Shown here in pieces: positions 34,361 to 42,952 of a stretch of DNA of 64,000 bases. The stretch comes from Hymenobacter arizonensis (lineage in GTDB: Bacteria > Bacteroidota > Bacteroidia > Cytophagales > Hymenobacteraceae): NCBI RefSeq assembly GCF_900115775.1, contig NZ_FOXS01000004.1, forward strand, positions 372,001-436,000, written 5' to 3'. Under the pieces are notes generated by a model. It saw only the letters and a list, made by a program, of their open reading frames with translations, did not search any database and was not told the DNA's origin. Made by a program: the position numbers and the translations under genes. Positions within the stretch are counted from its first letter, which is position 1. Each line of letters opens with the position of its first letter.

Positions 34361-34612
34361 ATGGCAAACCATAAGTCGGCCCTCAAACGCATCCGCAGCA
34401 ACGAAGCCAAGCGCGTGTTGAACCGTTACCAGCACAAATCCACCCGCACGGCCATCAAGCGCCTGCGCGAAGCCACCGACAAAACAGCCGCTCAAGAGCT
34501 GCTGAAGAAGGTGTCGTCGATGTTGGACCGTTTGGCCAAGAAGAACATCATCCATAAGAACAAAGCTGCTAACAACAAAAGCAAGCTGACAAAGCTCGTC
34601 AACGCGCTTTAG
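34361..34612 (+). CDS. rpsT: 30S ribosomal protein S20
   Basis: The 83-residue basic protein (MANHKSALKRIRSNEAKR, then HKSTRTAIKRLREAT, and KNIIHKNKAANNKSKLTKLV) is S20, which binds the 5' domain and helix 44 of 16S rRNA. Length is normal. It is a single-gene unit with its own strong promoter and terminator. Confidence 0.98.
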   Translation: MANHKSALKRIRSNEAKRVLNRYQHKSTRTAIKRLREATDKTAAQELLKKVSSMLDRLAKKNIIHKNKAANNKSKLTKLVNAL

Positions 34613-34674
34613 TGCGAGACGAGTTTAGTAGGGCCAGACTGCGCCGCCCCAAGGTCTGGTTCTACGCTCCTTAC

Positions 34675-34705
34675 AAAAGCCCTGCTTCAAAAGAGCAGGG
34701 CTTTT
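34675..34705 (+). terminator. Terminator of rpsT
   Basis: AAAAGCCCTGCT (from 34675) pairs with AGCAGGGCTTTTT, giving a strong stem and T run. Confidence 0.9.
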
Positions 34706-34711
34706 TGCGTC

Positions 34712-34890
34712 CGAACCGCGGATTCGCCGGATTAATCGGATTTCGAGAACGATTATTCAAATGTCCTTTTGTGATTTGACTACCAGTTGACAAGAAAGAG
34801 GCCACTCATATGAGTGGCCTCTTTTGTTTGTTTTAGTAATCGTCCTCGAAATCCTACTAATCCGTCGCATCCGATAAATCCGTGGTTCCG
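34712..34890. repeat. Imperfect inverted repeat (ATCCGTGGTTCC family) around the pyk terminator
   Basis: The left arm (34712-34757: GAACCGCGGATT, GGATTTCGAGAACGATTATT) and the right arm (34835-34890, inverted: GAACCACGGATT, GGATTTCGAGGACGATTACT) are clearly related but carry small length differences. A perfect palindromic terminator sits between them. Confidence 0.75.
34795..34826. terminator. Bidirectional palindromic terminator at the rpsT/pyk junction
   Basis: AAAGAGGCCACTCATATGAG and the rest of the palindrome form a near loop-free stem of about 15 bp with A and T runs, suitable for pyk on the minus strand. Confidence 0.9.
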
Positions 34891-34892
34891 AA

Positions 34893-36332
34893 TTAAGCCA
34901 CGCTCACTTTCACCATGTTGGCTTTGCCTTTGTCCTGAATCGGCATCGAGCCAGTATTGATGAACACATCGCCAGCCTCAAGGTGGCCGGTGGTAGTCAG
35001 AACGTAGCGAATGTCGGCCACAGTGCTGTCGGTGCTGATGAGGCGGTCGTAGTAGAAGCTACGCACGCCCCACACCAGGCTAAGAGCCGTGAGCAGCGGG
35101 CGGTTGTCGGTGAAGATAAAGATGTTGGCTTTGGGGCGGTATTTGGCTAGCTGGAAGGCCGTGTGGCCGTGGTGCGTCATGCCGGTGATGGCTTTCGAAC
35201 CCGTGTTTTTGGCTAGGTGGCAGGCCGCTGAGATGACGCTGTCGGCCATGAAGTTGGGGCTGGTTGGGGCAATGGGCCACCAATGATGAAATAGCTGGGG
35301 GCTATTGTTTTCCACACTCAAAATGGTGCCCACCATGGAGCGGATTACCTCGGCGGGGTAGGCCCCCACGGCGGTTTCGGCAGAGAGCATTACGGCATCG
35401 GCCCCGTCGAGCACGGCGTTGGCGACGTCACTGGTTTCGGCACGAGTGGGGCGCGGGGCCGTAATCATGCTTTCCATCATCTGGGTAGCCACGATAACGG
35501 GCTTGCCGGCCGCGTTGCACTTGGCAATAATCATCTTCTGGGCCATCGGCACTTCCTCCATCTTCACTTCCACGCCCAAGTCGCCGCGGGCGACCATCAC
35601 GGCGTCGGTAACGGCAATGATTTCGTCGATGTTGCGGAGGCCATCCGGGGTTTCAATCTTGGCCACCACGCGGGTCTTCTTGCCAGCATCGGAAATCAGT
35701 TTTTTGATGAACAGGATGTCATCAGCTTTGCGGGCAAAGCTGAGCGCCACCCAATCCACGTCGTTGTCCATGCCGAACTGTAGGTCTTCGATGTCCTTTT
35801 CAGTCATTGAGGGCGCCGACACTTCAGAATCGGGAAGGTTGATGCCTTTGCGGGGCTTTACGAGGCCGCCGTATATTACTTCCACGTCTACTTCCTGGTC
35901 GCGGTCGGTGGCTAGCACCTTGAGCTCGATTTTGCCGTCGTCAATCAGAATCATGTCGCCGGCTTTCACGTCGCGGGCCAAACCCAGGTAAATCGTGCTC
36001 AGGCGCGTAGCCGTGCTGATTTCCTTCTCGCCGCACACCAGCTTGATTTTGTCGCCGGCTTTGATTTCAACGCCCCCGCCCTCTACTTCGCCCAGGCGAA
36101 TTTTTGGCCCCTGCAAGTCCTGCAGCAAACCCACGGAGGTGCGCATGTCCTTGTTCAGCCGCCGCACGGTGTTAATAACGGACAGATGGTCTTCATAGGA
36201 GCCGTGCGAGAAATTTAGGCGGAACACATCAACTCCTTCCCGAATGAGCGTGCCGAGACGCTCGTAGGTATTCGAAGCAGGGCCTACAGTGGCCACGATT
36301 TTGGTCTTGTTGAAAGTGGGACGGTTTTCCAT
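34893..36332 (-). CDS. pyk: Pyruvate kinase
   Basis: The 479-residue glycolytic enzyme converts PEP and ADP to pyruvate and ATP. It has KIVATVGPAS, FRLNFSHGS, the active-site VDWVALSFARKADD and the signature IIAVTDAVMVARGDLGVE with the catalytic Lys in VVAKIETPDG; the C-terminal regulatory domain is complete. Length is normal. It shares a strand with the IPExxxVDY-type gene, with a 179-base multi-hairpin repeat between them. Confidence 0.98.
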   Translation of the reverse strand: MENRPTFNKTKIVATVGPASNTYERLGTLIREGVDVFRLNFSHGSYEDHLSVINTVRRLNKDMRTSVGLLQDLQGPKIRLGEVEGGGVEIKAGDKIKLVCGEKEISTATRLSTIYLGLARDVKAGDMILIDDGKIELKVLATDRDQEVDVEVIYGGLVKPRKGINLPDSEVSAPSMTEKDIEDLQFGMDNDVDWVALSFARKADDILFIKKLISDAGKKTRVVAKIETPDGLRNIDEIIAVTDAVMVARGDLGVEVKMEEVPMAQKMIIAKCNAAGKPVIVATQMMESMITAPRPTRAETSDVANAVLDGADAVMLSAETAVGAYPAEVIRSMVGTILSVENNSPQLFHHWWPIAPTSPNFMADSVISAACHLAKNTGSKAITGMTHHGHTAFQLAKYRPKANIFIFTDNRPLLTALSLVWGVRSFYYDRLISTDSTVADIRYVLTTTGHLEAGDVFINTGSMPIQDKGKANMVKVSVA

Positions 36333-36356
36333 CTATTAAGGGATTGATTACAAAAA

Positions 36357-36535
36357 AACTCCCCTCCTTTTTTAAGGAGGGGATGTTTGAGCCAAGGCTC
36401 AAACGGGGGTGGTTACGTTCGTTAAACGATGCCTGAACAAGCTGCAGGAGTATCGTCCGGGCATCATTCAACGAGTGTAACCACCCCAGCTGGCGCGTCG
36501 CGCCAGCGTCCCCTCCTTGAAAAAAGGAGGGGAGC
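36357..36535. repeat. Multi-hairpin repeat element upstream of pyk
   Basis: Nested and side-by-side palindromes occur in order: CTCCCCTCCTT/AAGGAGGGG, GTTTGAGCC/GGCTCAAAC, GGGGTGGTTAC paired with GTAACCACCCC across the centre, CTGGCGCG/CGCGCCAG and TCCCCTCCTT/AAGGAGGGGA. The two outermost blocks are also mutually complementary, so the whole element can fold as one cruciform. Confidence 0.85.
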
Positions 36536-36546
36536 TTATTTTTCCA

Positions 36547-36975
36547 TTACAAAATTAAATTTTCCTTGTACTTCAATGAATTGGGGTCGAATTGGCATAC
36601 GTACTGCACAGCATCGAGTGCTGTTAGCTGCTGCATCAATTCTTCGTCGGCGAGGTCTCCACTGCCATTACTAACGGCCAGCAGATAGTCGTACTCCTTG
36701 ATATCGGGGGCTAAGAACGGCTTTTTTAAATTAGAGGGCGCAATGGACCGGTTTCGCAGCAGGCGAAAAGTAAGCGTTTCGGTAGCGTACAGGTAGTGGG
36801 TGAATACCAGGCGGCCCCGACTGAGCAGGTTGAGCAGCAGCTCGGGCTGCTTGACAAGGCGCAGGCGCAGGGCCCGGTTGAGGGTCCAGGCAAGGGTGTA
36901 GTCGCGGGTGCTGCTGACCAAGCCAAACAGGGCAAAGTCGCACTCGTAATCAACGTCGAGGGTGAAGGTCTTCAT
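36547..36975 (-). CDS. IPExxxVDY family protein
   Basis: The 142-residue protein matches this Bacteroidota-specific family of unknown function: an N-terminal DVDYECDFALFGLVSSTRDY, ALRLRLVKQPELLL in the middle, and a conserved end CQFDPNSLKYKENLIL. The neighbourhood of pyk on one side and acpP-fabF-rnc on the other is the one I associate with this family. It diverges from acpP. Confidence 0.75.
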   Translation of the reverse strand: MKTFTLDVDYECDFALFGLVSSTRDYTLAWTLNRALRLRLVKQPELLLNLLSRGRLVFTHYLYATETLTFRLLRNRSIAPSNLKKPFLAPDIKEYDYLLAVSNGSGDLADEELMQQLTALDAVQYVCQFDPNSLKYKENLIL

Positions 36976-37148
36976 ATAGCCACGGGTAGGGCACCCGGCG
37001 GGCGGGCAAGGGCAAAGCTAACGCTTGCAGCGGGCCACTACCAGGGCTGCCGCCATAATCTTGTACTCGCAATTCGGAAGCACGGGCGTGGGTTAGTTGG
37101 AAAATCTCTCGTTACTTTGCGCCGTAGTTTTCCTTAAACCCCACGGAA

Positions 37149-37385
37149 ATGTCTGAAATCGCAGAAAAAGTAAAGGCCATTATTATTGATAAATTGGGCG
37201 TTGAAGCCTCGGAAGTTACCACTGAAGCTAGCTTCACGAACGACCTAGGTGCTGACTCGCTGGATACCGTCGAGCTGATTATGGAGTTCGAAAAGGAATT
37301 CAACGTAAGCATTCCCGACGACCAGGCTGAGAACATCGGCACCGTGGGCCAAGCCATCAGCTACCTCGAAGAGCACGCTAAATAG
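37149..37385 (+). CDS. acpP: Acyl carrier protein
   Basis: The 78-residue acidic protein carries the phosphopantetheine Ser in GADSLDTVELIMEF and shuttles acyl chains for fatty acid synthesis. TTACTTTG at 37112-37119 is near the promoter consensus. It heads acpP-fabF-rnc; a GC hairpin with T runs lies between it and fabF. Confidence 0.98.
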   Translation: MSEIAEKVKAIIIDKLGVEASEVTTEASFTNDLGADSLDTVELIMEFEKEFNVSIPDDQAENIGTVGQAISYLEEHAK

Positions 37386-37480
37386 TTTAAATCTCGTTAC
37401 GGAGCGCAGCACATAATTTGAGCGGACCATTTCTCCCGACCTTTTTATTGCGCCCGGAATGAACAGTTAGTTCTGTAAAT

Positions 37481-37509
37481 ACCGGCCGGCCCGCCGCCGG
37501 CCGGTTTTG
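37481..37509 (+). terminator. Partial terminator between acpP and fabF
   Basis: ACCGGCCGGC (37481-37490) and GCCGGCCGGT (37496-37505) form a 10-bp GC stem with a five-base loop, followed by TTTTGCTGTTTT. It could lower fabF and rnc relative to acpP. Confidence 0.75.
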
Positions 37510-37552
37510 CTGTTTTATCCCGCTTCACATTTCGCGCCATTGGCGTTTGCTT

Positions 37553-38803
37553 ATGTCGTCCATCCGACGGGTTGTCGTTACCGGCCTTGGGGCCATCACA
37601 CCGCTGGGCAATACTGCCCCGGCATACTGGGAAGGCCTGCGTACGGGTACTAGCGGCGCCGCCGCCATTACCCGCTTCGACCCGGCCAAGTTCAAAACCC
37701 GCTTCGCCTGCGAAGTCAAAGGCTACGAGCCTGACAATTTTTTCGACCGCAAGGAGCATCGCAAGATGGACCTCTTCACCCAGTTTGGCGTGGTGGCGGC
37801 CGACGAAGCCATTGCCGATTCCGGCATCCTGGAAAGCGGCGTCGATAAAGACCGGGTTGGGGTGATTTGGGGTTCCGGCATCGGTGGCCTGAAGTCGCTG
37901 CAAGAGGAATGCATTTCCTTCGGTCGCGGCGACGGCACGCCCCGCTACTCGCCCTTCTTTATTCCGCGTATGATTGCCGACTCTTCGTCGGGCAACATCT
38001 CGATTAAGAACGGTTTTCGCGGGCCCAACTTCGTTACCACGTCGGCTTGCGCCTCGTCGAACGATTCCATCATTGCGGCCTTCAACAACATTCGCCTCGG
38101 CCTGGCCGATGTGATGGTGACCGGCGGCTCCGAAGCGGCCATTACCGAATCGGGCGTGGGTGGCTTCAATGCCCTCAAGGCCATGAGCGAGCGCAACGAC
38201 GACCCGGCTTCGGCTTCGCGCCCCTACGACAAGGACCGTGATGGCTTTGTGCTGGGCGAAGGCGCCGGTGCGCTGGTGCTCGAGGAGTACGAGCACGCCA
38301 AGGCTCGCGGTGCCAAGATGTACGCCGAGCTGATTGGCGGCGGCATGTCGTCGGATGCGTACCACATTACGGCGCCCGACCCCAGTGGCAGCGGCGTGGT
38401 GCTGGTGATGCATAACGCCTTGCGCGATGCTGGCATCGAGACCTCCGAAGTGGATTACATCAACACCCACGGCACGAGCACGCCCCTAGGCGACGGTGCC
38501 GAAATCAAGGCCATTGAGCAGGTTTTTGGCGAGCATGCCGAGAAAATCAACATCTCTTCCACCAAAAGCATGACCGGCCACTTGCTGGGCGGTGCTGGCG
38601 GGGTAGAGGCGGTGGCCAGCATTCTGGCCATGCACCATGGCCTGGTGCCGCCCACCATCAACCTGCACACGCCCGACCCGGAAATCAACCAGGCGTTGAA
38701 CTTCACCCCGAATGTGGCGCAGGAGCGCGACGTGCGTGTGGCGATGAGCAACACTTTCGGTTTTGGCGGCCACAATACTTCGGTGATTTTCCGCAAGCTG
38801 TAG
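37553..38803 (+). CDS. fabF: Beta-ketoacyl-ACP synthase II
   Basis: The 416-residue condensing enzyme has the catalytic Cys in TSACASSNDSI (about residue 166) and the two His in THGTSTPLGD (about 306) and GHLLGGAGGVE (about 343), the Cys-His-His triad of FabF/FabB. It elongates acyl-ACP with malonyl-ACP. ATG 37553 is preferred to a TTG two codons upstream. Second gene of the acpP cluster. Confidence 0.97.
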   Translation: MSSIRRVVVTGLGAITPLGNTAPAYWEGLRTGTSGAAAITRFDPAKFKTRFACEVKGYEPDNFFDRKEHRKMDLFTQFGVVAADEAIADSGILESGVDKDRVGVIWGSGIGGLKSLQEECISFGRGDGTPRYSPFFIPRMIADSSSGNISIKNGFRGPNFVTTSACASSNDSIIAAFNNIRLGLADVMVTGGSEAAITESGVGGFNALKAMSERNDDPASASRPYDKDRDGFVLGEGAGALVLEEYEHAKARGAKMYAELIGGGMSSDAYHITAPDPSGSGVVLVMHNALRDAGIETSEVDYINTHGTSTPLGDGAEIKAIEQVFGEHAEKINISSTKSMTGHLLGGAGGVEAVASILAMHHGLVPPTINLHTPDPEINQALNFTPNVAQERDVRVAMSNTFGFGGHNTSVIFRKL

Positions 38804-38834
38804 TTTGGCGGCATTCGTTTGCGATACCAAACAT

Positions 38835-38932
38835 AGAACGTCATGCTGAGCTTGTCGAAGCATCTCTACTGCGATACTAATTAGGTTTAGTTTTGCGATA
38901 GAGATGCTTCGACAAGCTCAGCATGACGTTCT
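38835..38932. repeat. Perfect palindromic repeat (GAACGTCATGCTGAGC family) between fabF and rnc
   Basis: Two 34-base arms (38835-38868 and 38899-38932) are perfect inverses, starting AGAACGTCATGCTGAGCTTG, with a 30-base loop. The right arm contains the ATG used for rnc. Confidence 0.97.
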
Positions 38933-39708
38933 TGCTTGTTGGATATCAAATAAATAATCAATTACGCATTAGCTCCTTCGTTTTGCTCGGTTTCGTTTCT
39001 CGGTTTTTTGGTTCTGATAAGGCATTCCGGCAGGCCGTGAGCACGGTCACGGGGCTCACGCCAACCAATGTGAAGCTGTACCGGCTGGCTTTCACGCACT
39101 CCTCGGCGGTGCGGCAGCAGCCGTCCATGGGCCGCCACCAAACCAATGAGCGCCTGGAGTTTCTGGGCGATGCCGTGCTGGGCACGGTAGTGGCAGAATA
39201 CCTGTTCAAGAAGTACCCCTACGAGCAGGAAGGCTTCCTGACGGAAATGCGCTCGCGCATTGTGAACCGCGAAAGCCTGAATAACATCGCCCTAAAGCTG
39301 GGCCTGGACCAACTGGTGCAGCTGGATGCCGGCCAGGGCCGCGCCGCTCGCTCGCGTTCGGTGAATGGCAACGCGCTGGAGGCACTGGTGGGCGCGGTGT
39401 ACCTGGATTTGGGCTATAAGGCAGCCCGCAAATTCGTCCTCACCCGCATGGTGAAGGGCTTCGTGGACGTGCACACTCTGACCACTACCACGGCCAATTT
39501 TAAGAGCAAACTGGTGGAGTGGGCCCAGCGCCAGGGCAAAACCCTGCGCTACGACATCACGGGCGAGGCCCGGCCGGGCGGCATGATGGAGTTTACGGCC
39601 ACGGTGCTGCTGGATGAGGAAGTGGTGGCCACTGGCATGGGGCTGAGCAAGAAGCAGGCGGAGCAGCTGGCGGCTGACCGGGCGCTGCAGGCGCTGGGCG
39701 TTTCGTAA
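38923..39708 (+). CDS. rnc: Ribonuclease III
   Basis: The 261-residue protein has the RNase III signature ERLEFLGDAVLGTVVAEYLF (from about residue 76), GNALEALVGAVYLDLGY with the second acidic cluster, and a C-terminal double-stranded RNA-binding domain. It processes rRNA and other duplex RNA. The only in-frame ATG before the catalytic region is at 38923, inside a palindromic repeat; the first 20 or so residues it adds are unlike the rest of the family. A TTG or ATT start near 38968-38985 is the alternative. Confidence 0.95.
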   Translation: MTFLLVGYQINNQLRISSFVLLGFVSRFFGSDKAFRQAVSTVTGLTPTNVKLYRLAFTHSSAVRQQPSMGRHQTNERLEFLGDAVLGTVVAEYLFKKYPYEQEGFLTEMRSRIVNRESLNNIALKLGLDQLVQLDAGQGRAARSRSVNGNALEALVGAVYLDLGYKAARKFVLTRMVKGFVDVHTLTTTTANFKSKLVEWAQRQGKTLRYDITGEARPGGMMEFTATVLLDEEVVATGMGLSKKQAEQLAADRALQALGVS

Positions 39709-39793
39709 AGCTTCTGGGGCCTTCGAATGGCAAAGGGCAACCTGATGAGCTAAAAAGGAGTTGATTTACAAAAACACTCCTTCCTCTGACCTA

Positions 39794-41716
39794 ATGAGAA
39801 TAGCCGGCGCCGCCCTCAACCAAATCCCCATCGACTGGGAGCACAACCTTCGCAACATCCGCATTGCCATTGAGATGGCGAAGGAAACTGGCGTGGAGCT
39901 ACTCTGCTTGCCAGAACTGTGCCTGACTGGCTACGGCTGCGAAGACTTGTTTTTGAGCGACTGGATGCCTGAGGCGGCTCTGGCCCATTTGCAGCAGGTG
40001 CGGCAGTGGACCGAAGGAATCTGCGTGATGGTGGGCCTGCCGGTGCGGCTGCACAAGCGCACCTACAACACGGCCGCCGTGCTGCGCAACGGTGAGATTC
40101 TGGGCTTCGCGGCCAAGCAGTTTCTGGCTAACGACGGGATACACTACGAAACCCGGTTTTTTACGCCCTGGCTGGCCGGCGAAACCACCACAGTGGAACT
40201 AAAAGGGGAGCAGTGGCCGCTGGGTGACTTGCTTTTTGAGCACAACGGCGTGCGCTTTGGCTTTGAGATATGCGAAGACGCGTGGCACCCGGATGATGTG
40301 CGCCCGGCCAGCCGTCTGGTGGGCAAGGTTGACTTGATTGTGAACCCCTCGGCCAGCCACTTTGCCATGAGCAAAACCGATGTGCGCTATCAGCTGGTGA
40401 TGAAGGCGTCACGCACGTTCAATTGCACTTATCTCTACGCCAACTTGCTGGGCAACGAGGCTGGGCGTGTGATTTACGACGGCGAGATTTTGGTGGCTCG
40501 CAATGGCCATCTGCTGCTGCGCAACCAGCTGTTGAGCTTCAAAGAAGTTGATTTGGAGTGGATAGATGTAAATTTCGACGCTGAGTTGGCGCCTGCGGCC
40601 GACATTGTACCCCTGACTGAACCCGACGAGTACAAAGAGCTGAACCAGGCCATGAGCCTGGGGCTGTTTGACTACATGCGCAAGTCGCGCACCCGCGGAT
40701 TCGTGCTGAGCTTGAGCGGCGGGGCCGACTCCTGCTTCTGTGCCGTAGGCGTGGCCGAAATGGTGCGGCTGGGCGTAGAGGAGCTGGGCGCAGAAGAGTT
40801 TAAACGGCGCAGCGGCTGCTTCCCGGCAGCTGCCGAAACGGTGGTACAGCAGGAGGGAGCCGGCGGCAAAGCAGCCCAAGTGGTGGCAGAAGAAGACGCT
40901 GTGGCCCCGGCAGCCCTTAGCACCAATCAGGAATTGGTGTCCCATCTGCTGACGTGTGCCTATCAGGGCACCGTGAACTCGTCGGATGACACCTTTAATT
41001 CTGCCAAGGAGCTGGCCGACAGCATTGGTGCCCGCTTTCATAATTGGGAAATTGATGAAGAAGTGGCCGGCTACGTGGGCAAAATTCAAACCGCGCTGCA
41101 GCGCGATTTGACTTGGAAAACTGACGACTTGGCTCTGCAAAATATCCAGGCGCGGGTGCGGGCCCCGGCCATTTGGCTGCTGGCCAACGTGCAGAATGCC
41201 TTGCTCATCACAACGTCGAACCGCTCGGAGGCCAGCGTGGGCTACTGCACCATGGATGGCGACACGGCCGGTAGCATCTCGCCCATTGCGGGCGTCGACA
41301 AAGACTTTGTGAAAAAGTGGCTGCGTTGGGCCGAAACCGAGCTGGGCTACGCTGCCCTACGCCACGTGAACGCCCTGCAGCCCACCGCCGAGCTGCGCCC
41401 CCTGGAAGAGAAGCAAACCGACGAACGGGACCTTATGCCCTACACGCTGCTCAACCGCATCGAGCGGCTGGCGTTTTACGACCGCCGCAGCCCGAGCAAG
41501 GTGCTGGCCGCGCTGGAAACCGAAGACACCGGCTTCGACCATGAAGAGCTGAAAACGTTCGTGCGCCGCTTCTACACGCTCTGGAGCCGCAACCAGTGGA
41601 AACGAGAGCGGTACGCGCCTAGCTTTCACCTCGACGACTACAACGTGGACCCGCGTTCGTGGCTGCGCTTCCCCATTCTTAGCGGCGGATTTGCTGAGGA
41701 GCTGGCGGCGTTGTAG
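39794..41716 (+). CDS. nadE: Glutamine-dependent NAD+ synthetase
   Basis: The 640-residue enzyme amidates nicotinate adenine dinucleotide to NAD+. The N-terminal nitrilase-type glutaminase has its triad in LCLPELCLTG (Glu), KQFLAND (Lys108) and FEICEDAW (Cys160). The C-terminal synthetase has the ATP loop SLSGGADSCF (from about residue 306). A long Ala/Glu-rich insert (about 345-385) follows the loop. ATG 39794 is used; a TTG at 39761 is a less likely start. Confidence 0.97.
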   Translation: MRIAGAALNQIPIDWEHNLRNIRIAIEMAKETGVELLCLPELCLTGYGCEDLFLSDWMPEAALAHLQQVRQWTEGICVMVGLPVRLHKRTYNTAAVLRNGEILGFAAKQFLANDGIHYETRFFTPWLAGETTTVELKGEQWPLGDLLFEHNGVRFGFEICEDAWHPDDVRPASRLVGKVDLIVNPSASHFAMSKTDVRYQLVMKASRTFNCTYLYANLLGNEAGRVIYDGEILVARNGHLLLRNQLLSFKEVDLEWIDVNFDAELAPAADIVPLTEPDEYKELNQAMSLGLFDYMRKSRTRGFVLSLSGGADSCFCAVGVAEMVRLGVEELGAEEFKRRSGCFPAAAETVVQQEGAGGKAAQVVAEEDAVAPAALSTNQELVSHLLTCAYQGTVNSSDDTFNSAKELADSIGARFHNWEIDEEVAGYVGKIQTALQRDLTWKTDDLALQNIQARVRAPAIWLLANVQNALLITTSNRSEASVGYCTMDGDTAGSISPIAGVDKDFVKKWLRWAETELGYAALRHVNALQPTAELRPLEEKQTDERDLMPYTLLNRIERLAFYDRRSPSKVLAALETEDTGFDHEELKTFVRRFYTLWSRNQWKRERYAPSFHLDDYNVDPRSWLRFPILSGGFAEELAAL

Positions 41717-41875
41717 GGCTGCTCGAGCTGGTGTAGCGTGGGAGGGAATTAGGTTGCGGAAATAAAAAAGCAGAAATCCGCGCAAGGTTGCCAAGCAAAT
41801 GGGGCCTAAGGCATTGTAGTTCCTGCTCAAGCTGCTGCCCGGGCAATTCTTCACCAGCATTTTCGCTCCGCATTT

Positions 41876-42517
41876 GTGGCTTATTCTCTTCCCTTGCTGC
41901 TGACTGGCGACCCACTGGCCGCACCTTGCCTGAACGGTCCAGCGGCTGCGGCCGAGGCTGCATTGGTGGCGCAGTTGCAGCAGGGCAGCGAGGCTGCTTT
42001 CCGAACGTTGGTAGAGCGCTACCAGGACCGCATCTACCGTACGGTGCTGTCGCTGCTTCGGTCGCCGGAAGAGGCAGAGGACGTGGCGCAGGAGGTGTTT
42101 GTGGAAGTGCACCAAACCATTGGCCGATTTCGGGGCGAAGCTGCTCTGAGCACCTGGCTGTACCGGTTGGCCACGTCGCGGGCGCTGAAGCATCTGCGGC
42201 GGGCCCAGGCTAAAAAACGGTTTGCCTATTTCACCAGCCTGTTGGGCTTCGGCAACGAAGTGCTGCACGACCTGCCCACCCACGAGCACCCGCTGGCCCT
42301 GTTGGAAGGGCAACAGCAACTCGGACTGCTGCTGGCCCACCTGGCCCGCCTGCCCGACCAGCAGAAGGTGGCCTTCACCCTGCGCCACGAGCAGGAGCTG
42401 AGCTACGAGGAAATCGCGGCCGTGCTCAATACCACCGTGCCCGCCGTGGAGTCGCTGCTGTTTCGGGCACGCAAAACCCTTCGTCATCACTTGCAACCTC
42501 ATTTTCGCCATGGCTAA
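41876..42517 (+). CDS. ECF-type RNA polymerase sigma factor
   Basis: The 213-residue protein has sigma2 (FRTLVERYQDRIYRTVLSLL, EEAEDVAQEVFVEVHQTIGR, LSTWLYRLATSRALKHLRR) and sigma4 (LPDQQKVAFTLRHEQELSYE, VPAVESLLFRARKTLRHHL). It starts with GTG at 41876. Its 3' end overlaps by eight bases a small gene for a protein with one membrane helix, the position where an anti-sigma factor is normally encoded. Confidence 0.92.
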   Translation: MAYSLPLLLTGDPLAAPCLNGPAAAAEAALVAQLQQGSEAAFRTLVERYQDRIYRTVLSLLRSPEEAEDVAQEVFVEVHQTIGRFRGEAALSTWLYRLATSRALKHLRRAQAKKRFAYFTSLLGFGNEVLHDLPTHEHPLALLEGQQQLGLLLAHLARLPDQQKVAFTLRHEQELSYEEIAAVLNTTVPAVESLLFRARKTLRHHLQPHFRHG

Positions 42518-42794
42518 TTCCTCCGTTCGTCCCGATTCGGACCCGGCATGGGACGACTTGTTGCGCCAGCTCCGCCACCGGCCAGCAGCCCAACCCCGGC
42601 CGTTTTTCTACAGCCGGGTGCAGGCCCGCCTCGTGGCCAAAGCCTCGGCCGATAAGAACCTGCTGCCCGGCTGGCTGCGCCGGCCGGCTTATGCCGCGCT
42701 GCTGGGCGCGCTGGTTTTCAGCCTGAGCGGCGACGGCTCAGGAAGCACCACGCCCAACCACCCGCTGCCGCAGCAACAGCAGTTGCAACGCTGA
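42510..42794 (+). CDS. Small single-helix protein coupled to the ECF sigma gene, possible anti-sigma-like factor
   Basis: The 94-residue protein has a polar N-terminus (SDPAWDDLLRQLRHRPAAQP), then one probable membrane helix (PAYAALLGALVFSLSG) and a short Gln-rich tail. The overlap with the sigma gene and the topology (soluble N-terminus before a single helix) are those of short anti-sigma factors; the sequence shows no ZAS-type zinc motif (HxxxCxxC), so the role is inferred from position only. Confidence 0.65.
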   Translation: MANSSVRPDSDPAWDDLLRQLRHRPAAQPRPFFYSRVQARLVAKASADKNLLPGWLRRPAYAALLGALVFSLSGDGSGSTTPNHPLPQQQQLQR

Positions 42795-42920
42795 TTTAGC
42801 TAGCCCGCCAGGCCCGCTGTGGCGTCAGGGCGTGCCCCTCCATCTCGTTTGACTTTGCCGAAACCAATTGGCGCAGCCGCCATAGCTTCGTGCGCAGGGC
42901 GGCAAGCCCAAGCGGCTGAG

Positions 42921-42928
42921 TACCTTTG
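42921..42928 (+). promoter_or_regulatory. -7 promoter element of lgt
   Basis: TACCTTTG matches TAnnTTTG and lies 24 bases before ATG 42953, supporting that start over the TTG at 42926 inside the element. Confidence 0.6.
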
Positions 42929-42952
42929 AACCCACATTTCACTTTTGTTCGC

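Noticed and set aside
34137..34421. A 94-codon frame over the rpsT promoter
   Set aside because: It overlaps the promoter and start of rpsT and has no coding-like composition.
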